Source of the DNA: Bacteroidota bacterium
GTDB taxonomy: Bacteria > Bacteroidota > Bacteroidia > Bacteroidales > CAIXZF01
Reading direction: 5' to 3'
Assembly (NCBI GenBank): GCA_022709385.1
Contig: JAKLIX010000022.1
Span: forward strand, 1 to 64,000
Length of the DNA stretch: 64,000 nt
A program made the translations under genes and the position numbers. Under the pieces are notes generated by a model that did no database searches, was not told the origin of the DNA, and saw only the letters and a list, made by a program, of their open reading frames with translations. Below are positions 36,274 through 46,054 of this stretch, piece after piece; the stretch's first letter is position 1, and each line of letters opens with the position of its first letter.

Positions 36274-38268
36274 ATGACACCATCCCGACAACAACTGAGA
36301 AAGTCCGCAAACAAAGCCGGTCGAAGCCGTATGCCCGGGATCCCTGACAGCGGACCGAAAACGGGCAGTCCCCTCAAGGAAAAACAAAAGCAATATGTCC
36401 GGCTCTGGCTGCTGCCTGTCCTTTTGATCACCGCCCTGGTCATGAGTCCCACCCTCAACAATGAATTTATCAAGACATGGGACGACGGCGTGTACGTGAC
36501 GGATAACATGACCATCACCAAACTCAATGCCGACAATATCCGGCTGATGTTTACCACCCCTGTCAACGGGACCTACGTACCCCTGCCCCTGCTGAGCTTT
36601 GCCCTGGAATACCACTTTTTTAAACTCAATCCTTTCCCTTACCATCTGAACAACCTCCTCCTCCATTTGCTTTGCGTAGTGCTGGTCTTCCACCTGATGC
36701 GCCTGCTGGGACTGAAGCCTTTGCTTGCCGCTTTTGCCGCGGTGCTGGCCGGGATACACCCGATGCGTCTGGAATCGGTGGCCTGGGTAACAGAACGTAA
36801 AGATTTGCTATTCAGTGTTTTCTATCTTCTTGCCCTGATATCATATACCTATCAGATCACCCGGGAAGAAAAAAAACGGCGGTATTATATCCTTACCCTG
36901 GTCTTTTTTATCCTTTCGCTTTTTTCGAAAATACAGGCAGTGTCGCTGCCATTGGTATTGTTACTGTTTGACTGGTTCTTCAAACGGCCGCTGCAGTGGA
37001 AGCTGCTCTGGGAAAAGTTACCGCATTTCGGGCTCAGTCTCGGTTTCGGCCTGGCCGGGATCTTTATCCTGGAAAGAACCGGTTCTCTTGAGATCAACTA
37101 TGCCTATTCGCTGACCGACCGTTTGTTTTTCGGACTGCATTCGCTGTGGATTTACCTGGTAAAACTGGTTTATCCTTCCCCGCTGAGCGTGTATTACCCC
37201 TATCCCATGTCGCCGGGCAAACCACTTCCCTGGGTTTACTACCTGAGTCCGGTTTTCCTGCTGCTGATCGCTTTCCTTGTCTTTCTAACCCGCAAACACA
37301 ACCGGATGGTAATCTTCGGAAGTTTGTTCTTCCTGTTCAACATCATGTTCCTGTTGCAGATCCTGGGGGCAGGCCAGGCATATATGGCTGACAGGTTCAC
37401 CTATATCCCTTACCTGGGACTGCTTTTTACGGCTGCCTGGGGGCTGCAGTACCTGTCCGAAAAGAAAAAGCAGACCCGGATGCTACTGCTGATGGTCATG
37501 GCGGCGGTTACCCTGGTGTTTTCCTATATGACTTTCGAGCGCAGCAAGCTTTGGAAGAACAGCGAGACGATATGGACCGATGTGATCAGGAAATATCCGG
37601 GCAGGATCGCCTCGGCCTATTCCAACAGGGCTTCGTATTACCGGGAAAAGGAAAAGCGGGCGCAGGCATTGCAGGACTACAGCATTGCCGTGCGGCTTGA
37701 TCCCAACAATGCGGTTTCCATCATGAACCGGGGCAATCTTTACTTCGACGAAGGCAGGCTGGACTCGGCATACACAGATTACAACCGGGCACTCAAGCTG
37801 AATATCAGCAAACTTGAACTGGATCTTTTGTATGCGAATTTCGGCGCTGTGTATGCAAAACGGCAGCAATACGACAGTTCACTCTACTACCTGAATCTTT
37901 CGTTGAAACTTGATTCGTTGTTTCCGACGACTTATCTGAACCGCGGGCTCGTATATGAGAATACCGGCAGGCATCTGCTGGCCATTGCGGATTACCAGCA
38001 TTACCTGGCGTTTGAACCCGGCGACGACAGGGTGTATTCCAGCATCGGTGTGAATTACCAGCATATGAAACGCTATGCGGAAAGCATTCCCTGGTTTGAA
38101 AGGGGCATGAAGGCCAATCCGCGTTCAGGCCTTCATTACAACAACAGGGCTTATTCATACAATGCCCTTGGCCAGACAGACAAAGCAAGGGAAGACATCA
38201 TCCGCGCCATGGAACTGGGGTATCAGGTCAGGCCTGAATTTGCCGCATACCTGGGTTTAAAACCATAA
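36274..38268 (+). CDS. GT-C-type multi-pass membrane protein with TPR domain
   Basis: The 664-aa protein has a basic N-terminus and then about ten TM helices (about 45-420). A luminal loop after TM1 (NNEFIKTWDDGVYVTDN) carries the DD pair typical of GT-C/TMTC-like glycosyltransferases. The C-terminal half holds five or more TPR units (about 440-640, for example RASAYSNRASYYREKEKRAQ-type helices). TMTC-like proteins may glycosylate exported proteins, but acceptor and donor are unknown here. It has its own transcript after the terminator at 36221-36241. Confidence 0.75.
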   Translation: MTPSRQQLRKSANKAGRSRMPGIPDSGPKTGSPLKEKQKQYVRLWLLPVLLITALVMSPTLNNEFIKTWDDGVYVTDNMTITKLNADNIRLMFTTPVNGTYVPLPLLSFALEYHFFKLNPFPYHLNNLLLHLLCVVLVFHLMRLLGLKPLLAAFAAVLAGIHPMRLESVAWVTERKDLLFSVFYLLALISYTYQITREEKKRRYYILTLVFFILSLFSKIQAVSLPLVLLLFDWFFKRPLQWKLLWEKLPHFGLSLGFGLAGIFILERTGSLEINYAYSLTDRLFFGLHSLWIYLVKLVYPSPLSVYYPYPMSPGKPLPWVYYLSPVFLLLIAFLVFLTRKHNRMVIFGSLFFLFNIMFLLQILGAGQAYMADRFTYIPYLGLLFTAAWGLQYLSEKKKQTRMLLLMVMAAVTLVFSYMTFERSKLWKNSETIWTDVIRKYPGRIASAYSNRASYYREKEKRAQALQDYSIAVRLDPNNAVSIMNRGNLYFDEGRLDSAYTDYNRALKLNISKLELDLLYANFGAVYAKRQQYDSSLYYLNLSLKLDSLFPTTYLNRGLVYENTGRHLLAIADYQHYLAFEPGDDRVYSSIGVNYQHMKRYAESIPWFERGMKANPRSGLHYNNRAYSYNALGQTDKAREDIIRAMELGYQVRPEFAAYLGLKP

Positions 38269-38303
38269 TCACCTTCATCTTTTCCGCTTTTTGAAAATCG
38301 GGC

Positions 38304-38311
38304 TACCTTTG
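38304..38311 (+). promoter_or_regulatory. -7 box for the methylmalonyl-CoA genes
   Basis: TACCTTTG matches TAnnTTTG, 16 bp before the ATG at 38328. The -33 region is T-rich (TTTTCC) but not canonical. Confidence 0.5.
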
Positions 38312-38327
38312 CACAAATTTTTTACTG

Positions 38328-38738
38328 ATGGAACTTAGCCACATTGAACACATCGGCATCGCAGTCAAGAGCCTCGAAGAGAGCATCCCTTATTATGAAG
38401 AGGTGCTGGGGCTTGCCTGCTACGCCATTGAAGAAGTCCCCGATCAGAAAGTAAAAACGGCTTTCTTCCGGATCGGGCAAACCAAGCTCGAACTGCTGGA
38501 ATCCACCGATCCTGAAGGCCCCATCGGGAAATTCATTGAGAAGAAAGGAGAAGGGGTTCATCATATTGCTTTTGCCGTCAGGCAGCTCGAACAAGCACTG
38601 GAAGAAACAGCTGCCCGGGGAGTGCAACTCATTGACCAGGTTCCCCGTAAAGGCGCTGAAGGCCTGCACATTGCCTTTCTGCACCCGAAATCCACCCGCG
38701 GGATACTGACAGAATTCTGCGAGGATAAACAACACTAA
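38328..38738 (+). CDS. mce: Methylmalonyl-CoA epimerase
   Basis: This 136-aa glyoxalase-fold enzyme converts (S)- and (R)-methylmalonyl-CoA. Metal ligands fit the VOC pattern: His in [11 protein letters not shown], Glu in TKLELLES, His in GVHHIAFAV, and Glu in RGILTEFCE. It is the first gene of a propionate/succinate operon and is followed 10 bp later by the carboxyltransferase. Confidence 0.93.
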   Translation: MELSHIEHIGIAVKSLEESIPYYEEVLGLACYAIEEVPDQKVKTAFFRIGQTKLELLESTDPEGPIGKFIEKKGEGVHHIAFAVRQLEQALEETAARGVQLIDQVPRKGAEGLHIAFLHPKSTRGILTEFCEDKQH

Positions 38739-38748
38739 ATCAAAGATC

Positions 38749-40308
38749 ATGGAAGAGAATGACAAGATAAAAGAACTGATGGACAAGCGCTCCCAGGCCA
38801 AGTTAGGGGGCGGACAAAAACGCATTGACTCCCAGCACAAAAAAGGCAAGCTTACGGCAAGAGAGCGGATAGACATGCTGGTGGACGAAGGCAGTTTCGA
38901 GGAATTTGACATGTTTGTGACCCATACCTGTACCGATTTCGGACTGGAGAAGGAGCATTATATGGGCGATGGTGTGGTCACAGGTTATGGCACCATCGAC
39001 GGCAGGCTGGTGTATATCTTTTCCCAGGATTTCACTGTTTTCGGAGGATCGCTTTCCGAGGCCTATGCCATGAAAATCTGCAAGGTACTCGACAAGGCCA
39101 TGAAGGTCGGCGCCCCGGTGATCGGCATCAACGACAGCGGCGGTGCAAGGATACAGGAAGGGGTGAAGAGCCTGGGTGGCTATGCCGAGATTTTTCAGCG
39201 CAATATCCTGGCCAGCGGGCTTGTTCCCCAGATCTCGGCCATATTCGGACCTTGTGCCGGTGGCGCCGTGTATTCTCCGGCCCTCACGGATTTCACCATC
39301 ATGACCCGTAAAAACAGCTATATGTTCGTAACCGGCCCCAAGGTGGTAAAGACCGTCACCGGGGAGATCGTCACCGAGGACGAACTCGGAGGGGCCACGG
39401 TCCACGGAACCAAATCAGGGGTCACACATTTCATCGCAGAAGACGAAGAAGAGGGCATCATGTTGATTCGCAAATTGTTAAGCTATCTTCCCCAGAACAA
39501 CCTCGAAGATCCGCCCATACAGCCCTGCACCGATCCCATCGACCGGCTCGATGACGAGCTGAACAAAATGGTTCCTGAAAACCCGAACAAACCATACGAT
39601 GTAAAGGATATCATCCTTTCAGTGGTTGACTACAGCGAGTTTATGGAAGTCCAGCGGCATTATGCCCCCAATATCGTCACCGGTTTCGCACGCTTTAACG
39701 GTATTTCGGTGGGCATCGTGGCCAACCAGCCCAACTATCTTGCAGGGGTGCTCGACATCAACGCTTCACGCAAGGCGGCACGTTTTGTCCGCTTCTGCGA
39801 TGCCTTCAACATCCCGCTGGTGACCTTCGTCGACGTTCCGGGCTTTCTGCCGGGCACGGCCCAGGAATACGGAGGCATCATCCTGCACGGGGCCAAACTC
39901 TTGTTTGCTTACGGCGAGGCTACCGTTCCCAAGGTGACCATCGTATTGCGCAAGGCTTACGGAGGTGCTTATGATGTGATGAGCTCCAAACACCTGCGTG
40001 GCGACATCAACTATGCATGGCCCACGGCAGAGATTGCCGTGATGGGCCCCAAAGGAGCCATTGAAGTCCTTTATCAGAAGAAACTGGCTGAAATCGAAGA
40101 CCCGGCCGAAAAAGAAGCGTTCATCAGGAAACAGGAGGACGATTACAAGGTGAAATTCGCCAATCCATACAATGCTGCAAGATACGGCTATATCGACGAT
40201 ATCATCGAACCCCGGAATACGAGGTTCCGGGTGATCCGGGCCCTGCAATCCCTGTCCACCAAAAAAGACCTCAATCCGCCGAAGAAGCACTGCAACATTC
40301 CGCTCTAA
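38749..40308 (+). CDS. Acyl-CoA carboxylase carboxyltransferase (methylmalonyl-CoA decarboxylase alpha or propionyl-CoA carboxylase beta)
   Basis: This 519-aa subunit transfers CO2 between biotin and (methyl)malonyl-CoA/propionyl-CoA. Two crotonase-like halves are present, with N-terminal [14 protein letters not shown] and [12 protein letters not shown] oxyanion motifs and C-terminal [15 protein letters not shown] and [16 protein letters not shown]. Downstream there is only a biotin carrier; the usual OadG-like and membrane OadB-like subunits of the sodium-pumping decarboxylase are missing. Which reaction it serves is therefore uncertain. Confidence 0.92.
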   Translation: MEENDKIKELMDKRSQAKLGGGQKRIDSQHKKGKLTARERIDMLVDEGSFEEFDMFVTHTCTDFGLEKEHYMGDGVVTGYGTIDGRLVYIFSQDFTVFGGSLSEAYAMKICKVLDKAMKVGAPVIGINDSGGARIQEGVKSLGGYAEIFQRNILASGLVPQISAIFGPCAGGAVYSPALTDFTIMTRKNSYMFVTGPKVVKTVTGEIVTEDELGGATVHGTKSGVTHFIAEDEEEGIMLIRKLLSYLPQNNLEDPPIQPCTDPIDRLDDELNKMVPENPNKPYDVKDIILSVVDYSEFMEVQRHYAPNIVTGFARFNGISVGIVANQPNYLAGVLDINASRKAARFVRFCDAFNIPLVTFVDVPGFLPGTAQEYGGIILHGAKLLFAYGEATVPKVTIVLRKAYGGAYDVMSSKHLRGDINYAWPTAEIAVMGPKGAIEVLYQKKLAEIEDPAEKEAFIRKQEDDYKVKFANPYNAARYGYIDDIIEPRNTRFRVIRALQSLSTKKDLNPPKKHCNIPL

Positions 40309-40342
40309 GACTACCATTGACTGCCTAATACCCCGAGCGACC

Positions 40343-40783
40343 ATGAAGAAATACAAATTCAGCATTAACGGAAATCCTTACGAGGTCGAAATCGAAGACC
40401 CGGAAGGAACCACCCTGGAAGTTACAGTAAACGGGACCACCTACGAAGTGGAACTCGACAAAGCCATCACTGTTTCAAAAACGCCCAAACTCGTCAGGCA
40501 TGCTGCCATACCCAGCACGGACTCAGGCCCCCATGATGTGAAAACCAGCAGTCCGGCGGCCCCCAAAGGAAGCGGCAACATCAAATCCCCCCTTCCGGGA
40601 ACCATCCTTGATATCCATGTGGTAAAAGGCGACCAGGTCCGTTTCGGTCAGAAACTCATTACCCTGGAAGCCATGAAAATGGAAAATGTGATCAATTCCG
40701 ACAAAGAAGGGACCGTCAGCCAGATACTCGTGTCGAAAGGAGGCAGCGTGATGGAGGGAGACACCCTGATTACCATCACTTAA
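40343..40783 (+). CDS. Biotin carboxyl carrier protein
   Basis: This 146-aa protein has a biotinyl domain in its last ~75 residues. EAMKMEN places the biotinylated lysine at residue 112. It is preceded by a Pro/Ser-rich linker and a beta-rich N-terminal part of the OadA/MmdC type (KYKFSINGNPYEVEIED). It carries CO2 for the carboxyltransferase directly upstream. The operon ends here, just before an A-type MITE and an IS630 remnant. Confidence 0.92.
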   Translation: MKKYKFSINGNPYEVEIEDPEGTTLEVTVNGTTYEVELDKAITVSKTPKLVRHAAIPSTDSGPHDVKTSSPAAPKGSGNIKSPLPGTILDIHVVKGDQVRFGQKLITLEAMKMENVINSDKEGTVSQILVSKGGSVMEGDTLITIT

Positions 40784-40904
40784 GGAAATTGGCCGGACAT
40801 ATACCGGCATGGAAAGGATTTGCCAATAGTTCGGGATAGTACTCCCGTCAGTTAGGGACTTGCAGCGTCCGGAGAAAAAACGACAGCTTTTGTTTATACT
40901 CAAA

Positions 40905-41005
40905 TATACTCAGTCTTGACAGGTTTGCGAATGCAAAGCTGTTTAGACTGAGTTATGCCGACTGTTATTACACAATTTTTAGCAAAACTGTTCCGTGTCG
41001 GTATA
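40905..41005 (-). repeat. A-type IS630-like MITE copy 2
   Basis: This 101-bp copy is in reverse orientation. Its right terminus (at 40905) starts TATACTCAGTCTTGACAGG and its left terminus (at 41005) reads TATACCGACACGG on the minus strand. The hairpin arms are ACTCAGTCT and AGACTGAGT, i.e. changed in both arms relative to copy 1. It abuts and truncates the IS630 transposase remnant. Confidence 0.8.
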
Positions 41006-41256
41006 TCAGCAAGTAGGCCCTCAATTCCATCCTCCTGGTACCTTTCACGCCAGCGTCGAATTGTTGAGTCATCCGCAAGCAACACTCTAACGATCAGTTC
41101 ATACGGATGACCATCGTTAAGCATCAGGATAGCCTTGATTTTATCGCAGACACGTTTATCTCGCGACTTTTTATGCCTGATATGAAGGTCGTAAACTTGC
41201 GCCGCTGATAACAATGTAGCCATCAGGCGCAAAATAATATTGAAAACACTTGACAT
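41006..41256 (-). pseudogene. IS630-family transposase remnant (N-terminal HTH only)
   Basis: About 83 residues remain of an IS630-type transposase. The DNA-binding half shows RDKRVCDKIKAILMLNDG, a helix with DDSTIRRWRERYQEDG, and GIEGLLAD. The catalytic DDE half is missing, because the frame runs into the A-type MITE at 41005. The element's outer end survives at 41302-41327. Confidence 0.7.
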
Positions 41257-41301
41257 ACTCAGATGCTTTGTATTACTTTTACACAATCCAAGGTTAATAA
41301 G

Positions 41302-41327
41302 TCGCAAACCTGTTCAGCCTCGGTATA
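41302..41327 (-). repeat. Surviving terminal repeat of the IS630 remnant
   Basis: On the minus strand this 26-bp end begins TATACCGAGGCTGAACAGG and ends TTTGCGA, 46 bp before the transposase ATG. It matches the left end of A-type MITE copy 1 at 20 of 26 positions and the right end of that MITE at 20 of 26, including the 12-base ACAGGTTTGCGA. This links the MITEs to this IS. Confidence 0.7.
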
Positions 41328-41466
41328 AATATTTTTTCAACCTTAGATAGTTACGTATATTTATTATTTGGTTTCAATCATACTTTTTTTGAATAAAGTT
41401 TCGCAGTTCAGGGATAGAAGTATGAGATTTTGATAAGCATTTAATAACTATTAACAAAAAGGTCTT

Positions 41467-43992
41467 ATGAAAAAATCTATTATTCAAAACAAGATGCATC
41501 TTGCAAATGCTCACACCATGTTTTTAAGAAAGACTGTCGTAAACCGATTGAGATGGATAACGACATTTGTTATTATGATTTTTCTTCTCCTCTATTCAAG
41601 AGGTCTATTTTCTCAAACCTTTTCTAACCCAATACAACTAACATATATTGATAGTCTTGAATTATACTTAGCTGATACTTTTATTGTCGATACATCAAAC
41701 ATGTGGTTCAGCTTTCAGTCATTAAGTAGGCATTTAATATTAGTGACAAGCCCAATTGATACTGTTATTACCGTTAAACCAGACTCAGTCTACATATATA
41801 CTAATATCAATTCTAATCTTCAACTTGTTAAGAGTTATGATACTGTCTCTATTATTGATTTAGATTCCATGGAAATTGACCAAATATATTATATACGAAC
41901 AAAATACTCACAAAATGGAGCTTCTCGTTTCAGTATTTTTGGAGAACCAAACTATTTTACCGTAAAACTTACTAGAGTCGCAGATAATGTAAACCAGCTT
42001 TGTGTATTTGATACATACTTTAGTTTATCTTTTACGTACCCACCTACATATCCTAATGATTATTTTGTCCAAAATTGTGGAGAATTATTTATCTGTAAAA
42101 ATGATCTATTTAAAATTGAAGCGTACAATCAAACTGATTATAATTATGCTGAATGGAAGTGGAAACTAGAAGGCGCATACATAACCGAAACGAATAATAT
42201 ATCTATTACTCCTCCAATCAACCAGGACCCCCCAATTTCATATACACCTGGGCCTAATAATAATAATTATTTACCGGATCCATATAAAATTGTAGCGTAC
42301 TATGAGCAAGGTGGCTCATATAACGTAAGTCTTACGTTGAAAGGTTGGAAATACAAAAATAATGTGACAACGTACTGGTATGAAGGACACAAAGGAATAG
42401 CTGAATTTACTGTAACAGTATTAGATAAAGATGATTTAGTTAGTAACTTGCCTGGGGATCAATGTCCGAATACAGATATTTCAAGCATCATGATTAATAT
42501 CCCCCCTGGTTTTAAAGTAACCAAAACATATCTGGAACGGCAGCCGAATATAGTAGTAATCAATAATGATACAGAATTTAATAGTTCATTTTCACTGGCT
42601 GAAATTCTTACCACCACTCAGACCCTTCCTTGCGGAAATTATAATTTAAGTGTTACATTTACGCCTTTGGCTGAAAACATTTATTTCCCTCAATCATGCG
42701 TTCCAATTACTCCAATTACTAAGAGTTTTCGTATTGGGTTTACTCCATCAATATCATATACCCAAAATTGCTTTCCTAATCCAATCCAATTCAACGGTAG
42801 TTCTACTTGCCCTGACGAAATAACATGGTGGAAATGGAATTTTGGAGATGCACAAACGTCTCCTTTGCAAAACCCGACTCATCAATATAACCAACACAGC
42901 AATTATAATGTATATCTTTCTGTTGGCAATAATGATCCAAGTTGTACATTTTCAACTTCAACATACTACACGTTCTTAACATCTCCAGAGAAACCTGTAA
43001 TTACAGGCCACAATAATAACTGTAGTTTAGAGTGCTCTTATTCAGTTTCCAATCCAAACTCAAATTATATCTATACATGGACAATTGTTAATTCTGATCC
43101 ACAGAATTCAAATAACTATGGTTCGTTCTCAAGTTCAGGAGTACAAACCGAAATCGATGGAATTGGTTTATCCACAGTGGCAATTTATTGGCTAAGTTCA
43201 TTCATTGCCGTTCCGGAGAGAGTTTACTTAGTTGTTACTGTAGAAAATGCTTACGGTTGCATTATTTCAGATACAATGGAAATATTTGATTGTTGCATTG
43301 GTGAGGACATAGTATTCCAAAATGAAACATTTCCCCCCATTTACATAAACAACAAGACTGTTTCTTTATTGCATTCAAATATTATAAGTACTCTTAATCA
43401 AATATATCATGGTCAGATAGTTATTAATGGAATTCTACTGGTTGATCAAAATTTAACAATCAATGATAATTCACATATAAAATTCGGCCCATGTGCCAGT
43501 ATTATAATAAATCCTGCATGCACACTCACTATTAATAACAGCAAACTTGGTCAACAGTGCAACTATATGTGGAAAGGTATTTATTTAAATCATGGCAGTT
43601 CCCAAATTATAATTACCAATAATTCTGAAGTTTGTGATGCTTTAGACGGAATTGTTTCAAGATCAGGAGGAAATGTATATATCACTTCTTCGGTCTTGAA
43701 AAACAACCTATACTGCTTGCAGATCAAAAATTTCGGTCCTCCCTACGTCGATGATCCAGTGTACTTTCCCGGTTCTGTTTCAATGTGCAGTTTTACTAAT
43801 GATAAGGCCGGAGGTCTGCTGGAATATCCTCCATATGCCGGATTTCGCTCTATTTGCGGAATTGAAGCAAAAAATGTTTCAAATTCAGGTTTAATTATAG
43901 GCAATGCTGAAGATAACTCACCGAACTACTTTAGTAACATGAATCATGCGATAAGAGGTACAGATTCGCGTTTAATAATTTGTAATCACTAG
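41467..43992 (+). CDS. N-terminal part of a large secreted PKD-domain protein, interrupted by a MITE
   Basis: An 841-codon frame has an N-terminal signal/anchor (MIFLLLYSRGLFSQ, residues 38-51) after a basic leader. A PKD-type domain lies near residues 440-500 (WKWNFGDAQTSPLQNPTHQY). A beta-helix-like region follows at the end. The region is strongly AT-rich and Asn/Tyr/Ser-rich compared with flanking genes, suggesting transfer. The frame ends at TAG 43990 inside a 203-bp inserted element. Without it the frame continues exactly into 44199-46052. As it stands the product lacks the T9SS sorting domain. Confidence 0.75.
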   Translation: MKKSIIQNKMHLANAHTMFLRKTVVNRLRWITTFVIMIFLLLYSRGLFSQTFSNPIQLTYIDSLELYLADTFIVDTSNMWFSFQSLSRHLILVTSPIDTVITVKPDSVYIYTNINSNLQLVKSYDTVSIIDLDSMEIDQIYYIRTKYSQNGASRFSIFGEPNYFTVKLTRVADNVNQLCVFDTYFSLSFTYPPTYPNDYFVQNCGELFICKNDLFKIEAYNQTDYNYAEWKWKLEGAYITETNNISITPPINQDPPISYTPGPNNNNYLPDPYKIVAYYEQGGSYNVSLTLKGWKYKNNVTTYWYEGHKGIAEFTVTVLDKDDLVSNLPGDQCPNTDISSIMINIPPGFKVTKTYLERQPNIVVINNDTEFNSSFSLAEILTTTQTLPCGNYNLSVTFTPLAENIYFPQSCVPITPITKSFRIGFTPSISYTQNCFPNPIQFNGSSTCPDEITWWKWNFGDAQTSPLQNPTHQYNQHSNYNVYLSVGNNDPSCTFSTSTYYTFLTSPEKPVITGHNNNCSLECSYSVSNPNSNYIYTWTIVNSDPQNSNNYGSFSSSGVQTEIDGIGLSTVAIYWLSSFIAVPERVYLVVTVENAYGCIISDTMEIFDCCIGEDIVFQNETFPPIYINNKTVSLLHSNIISTLNQIYHGQIVINGILLVDQNLTINDNSHIKFGPCASIIINPACTLTINNSKLGQQCNYMWKGIYLNHGSSQIIITNNSEVCDALDGIVSRSGGNVYITSSVLKNNLYCLQIKNFGPPYVDDPVYFPGSVSMCSFTNDKAGGLLEYPPYAGFRSICGIEAKNVSNSGLIIGNAEDNSPNYFSNMNHAIRGTDSRLIICNH
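43978..43986. repeat. Target-site duplication, left copy
   Basis: ATTTGTAAT immediately precedes the miniature element and is repeated exactly at 44190-44198. Confidence 0.85.
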
Positions 43993-44189
43993 CGTTGCGT
44001 TAACTTTTAAAATTCAATAAATCTATATATTCATTGTTCGTTACGTCCATTATATCAATTAGTTATGTTTTATGCCTCAAGTAAAATTCTCAGCAATCGT
44101 TTCAAATCGTGGCCTACTTATTTCCCTCTATAATGCCCTAATACCAATGGCTTCATAAGTATTTGTCAAACAACAACGCAACGCCAGTG
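43987..44189. mobile_element. 203-bp miniature inverted-repeat element inside the secreted-protein gene
   Basis: The left end CACTAGCGTTGCGTT (43987-44001) and right end AACGCAACGCCAGTG (44175-44189) are inverted repeats matching at 14 of 15 positions. They are flanked by a perfect 9-bp duplication ATTTGTAAT. The interior is AT-rich and codes for nothing. It is a non-autonomous element unrelated in ends to the A and B MITEs; the family of its helper transposase is unknown. Confidence 0.9.
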
Positions 44190-46052
44190 ATTTGTAATAA
44201 TGAATTTACTGATATTGAAATTCCATATTTTTCTTCTATTGATAAAGACAGACAAGGCGCAATTTATTTATTATCAACAAAAACAGCGAATATCGCGCCG
44301 CTAAACATATCTGCTTCATGGGTAGTACTTGGAGGAAATGACGGGAATTCAAATCATTTCACTAACTGTAATGCTGGTTTGTATAATTACAATCAAAAAG
44401 CTACTGTTACAAACAATACATTTGTAGATTGCAAAAATGCGATAAAACTGATTGAAATAATATCCCCAACCATTATACGAGAGAATGAAATCAATATGAC
44501 TTCTGTTGATGAAGTTGGAACGGGTATTTTCGCGGCAAATGTAAACCTGAAATCAACTCCCGATCGAATTGCCATTTCTCGTAATGTAATTACCGATATG
44601 GCAAGTGGAATACGGGTTATTAACTTAAGAGGTCATAACATGCTTCCATTTGTCAGGATAGATACAAATCTTGTCTTTTACAGTGAGAGTTCTAACCCAC
44701 CTCCCAATCCTCCGATTAAGACAGGAATATTTGCCGAGAATTGCATATATCCGCGACTACGTTTTGATAGTATTTCTTTTGCCGATTTGGAGGTATCCGA
44801 GGAGGATATTCAAAGAAAAAAGGGCATTCGTCTTGCGAATGTGCGTACAGGTACGTTAATTGAGAACCATGTTTACAAGGCAGGTTCCGGTATATTTACC
44901 AATGGACTGCTTACGAATACACAGTTTCTGTGTAACAGTCTTGAAGATTGCTTTCATGGATTCTATTTTGGCAATTATACTTCCTTAAGCGACCAGGGCT
45001 ATCCGGAAAACACACAACTTAATATTCCAGGTCTCAATCCGCAAAACTTTTTCTTCGGGAATTATGATCCAATGTTAAATTGTAAATTGCAATCATGCGA
45101 TGGTTGTATTTTAAATCCGGAGGTGCGCTGGTTTTATCAATATGGAGGATCAAGTTCCGTTTTATTGGACGTTGGTCTTAATAATAGTCTTGCATATGAA
45201 AAAATAATACCTTATCCGAATATTATTGGGACCAATGTGTGTGTACTTCAGAACAAAGACCGCAGAGACACCCTACTATGTGATACAATTACCAGGGAAT
45301 CAATACTTGGGCGTATATTAAGGAATGAGAATTTCTATGAAATGCTTCAGGCACAATACTCATATTATGATGCTTACCATCTTTTCGAATTACTCGGAGG
45401 TGATACAAGTGCTTTAAATCTTGGTGGCAGTGACGACTTGGATTACCGTTTGATGTATGACAGCCTGAAAAACGCCAATCCGGGGGCCATTGAGAATTAT
45501 TACTCTTCCGTTGATTTTAATGGTTTAGATTCGGCAAGGTATTGGAATGAACATGTTTACACGAATACCGACTGGGATATTTATCGAAAGGAGGTCAATA
45601 ATATATATCTGAATTCCTGGTTTATCAACAACAGGAATTTAGACAGTGCATCAAGGGCATCATTGTTCTCAATAGCCAATGAAATTCCTTATTACTATGG
45701 AGATGCAGTTTATACTGCCCGTGTCATGCTGGATTTGCATCCCGACGATTTGATGTTACCATATAGTTCTCCTTACACTGCAAACCAGCAGGAAAGAACC
45801 TCTATCCTGGTTTATCCGAATCCAACTTTCGGAAATATTACTATTACTGTATCTGGAGAAATACCTAAATCAATGGAAATTCGTATTTATGACATATTTG
45901 GGCGAGAGGTTTGCAACAAAAGGATAGAAAATGTACAATATGAAAATCAGATTCCATTGCAAAATTTGTCAACCGGATGTTATATTTGCAGAGTTTACAT
46001 TGCAGGTAGCGCATTGACATACACAAAAGTTGTAATTATGGGTAATAAATAG
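44163..46052 (+). CDS. C-terminal part of the interrupted secreted protein, with T9SS sorting domain
   Basis: The open frame has only a TTG inside the MITE as start. Genuine protein sequence begins at codon 44199 (NEFTDIEIPYF). It has right-handed beta-helix-like repeats (about 10-300) and a C-terminal type A T9SS sorting domain (about 545-629: SILVYPNPTFGNI, then IPLQNLSTGCYICRVY). It is in the same frame as 41467-43992 once the 203-bp element and one target copy are removed. The frame itself shows no decay, so the insertion is recent. Confidence 0.75.
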   Translation: MSNNNATPVICNNEFTDIEIPYFSSIDKDRQGAIYLLSTKTANIAPLNISASWVVLGGNDGNSNHFTNCNAGLYNYNQKATVTNNTFVDCKNAIKLIEIISPTIIRENEINMTSVDEVGTGIFAANVNLKSTPDRIAISRNVITDMASGIRVINLRGHNMLPFVRIDTNLVFYSESSNPPPNPPIKTGIFAENCIYPRLRFDSISFADLEVSEEDIQRKKGIRLANVRTGTLIENHVYKAGSGIFTNGLLTNTQFLCNSLEDCFHGFYFGNYTSLSDQGYPENTQLNIPGLNPQNFFFGNYDPMLNCKLQSCDGCILNPEVRWFYQYGGSSSVLLDVGLNNSLAYEKIIPYPNIIGTNVCVLQNKDRRDTLLCDTITRESILGRILRNENFYEMLQAQYSYYDAYHLFELLGGDTSALNLGGSDDLDYRLMYDSLKNANPGAIENYYSSVDFNGLDSARYWNEHVYTNTDWDIYRKEVNNIYLNSWFINNRNLDSASRASLFSIANEIPYYYGDAVYTARVMLDLHPDDLMLPYSSPYTANQQERTSILVYPNPTFGNITITVSGEIPKSMEIRIYDIFGREVCNKRIENVQYENQIPLQNLSTGCYICRVYIAGSALTYTKVVIMGNK

Positions 46053-46054
46053 CT

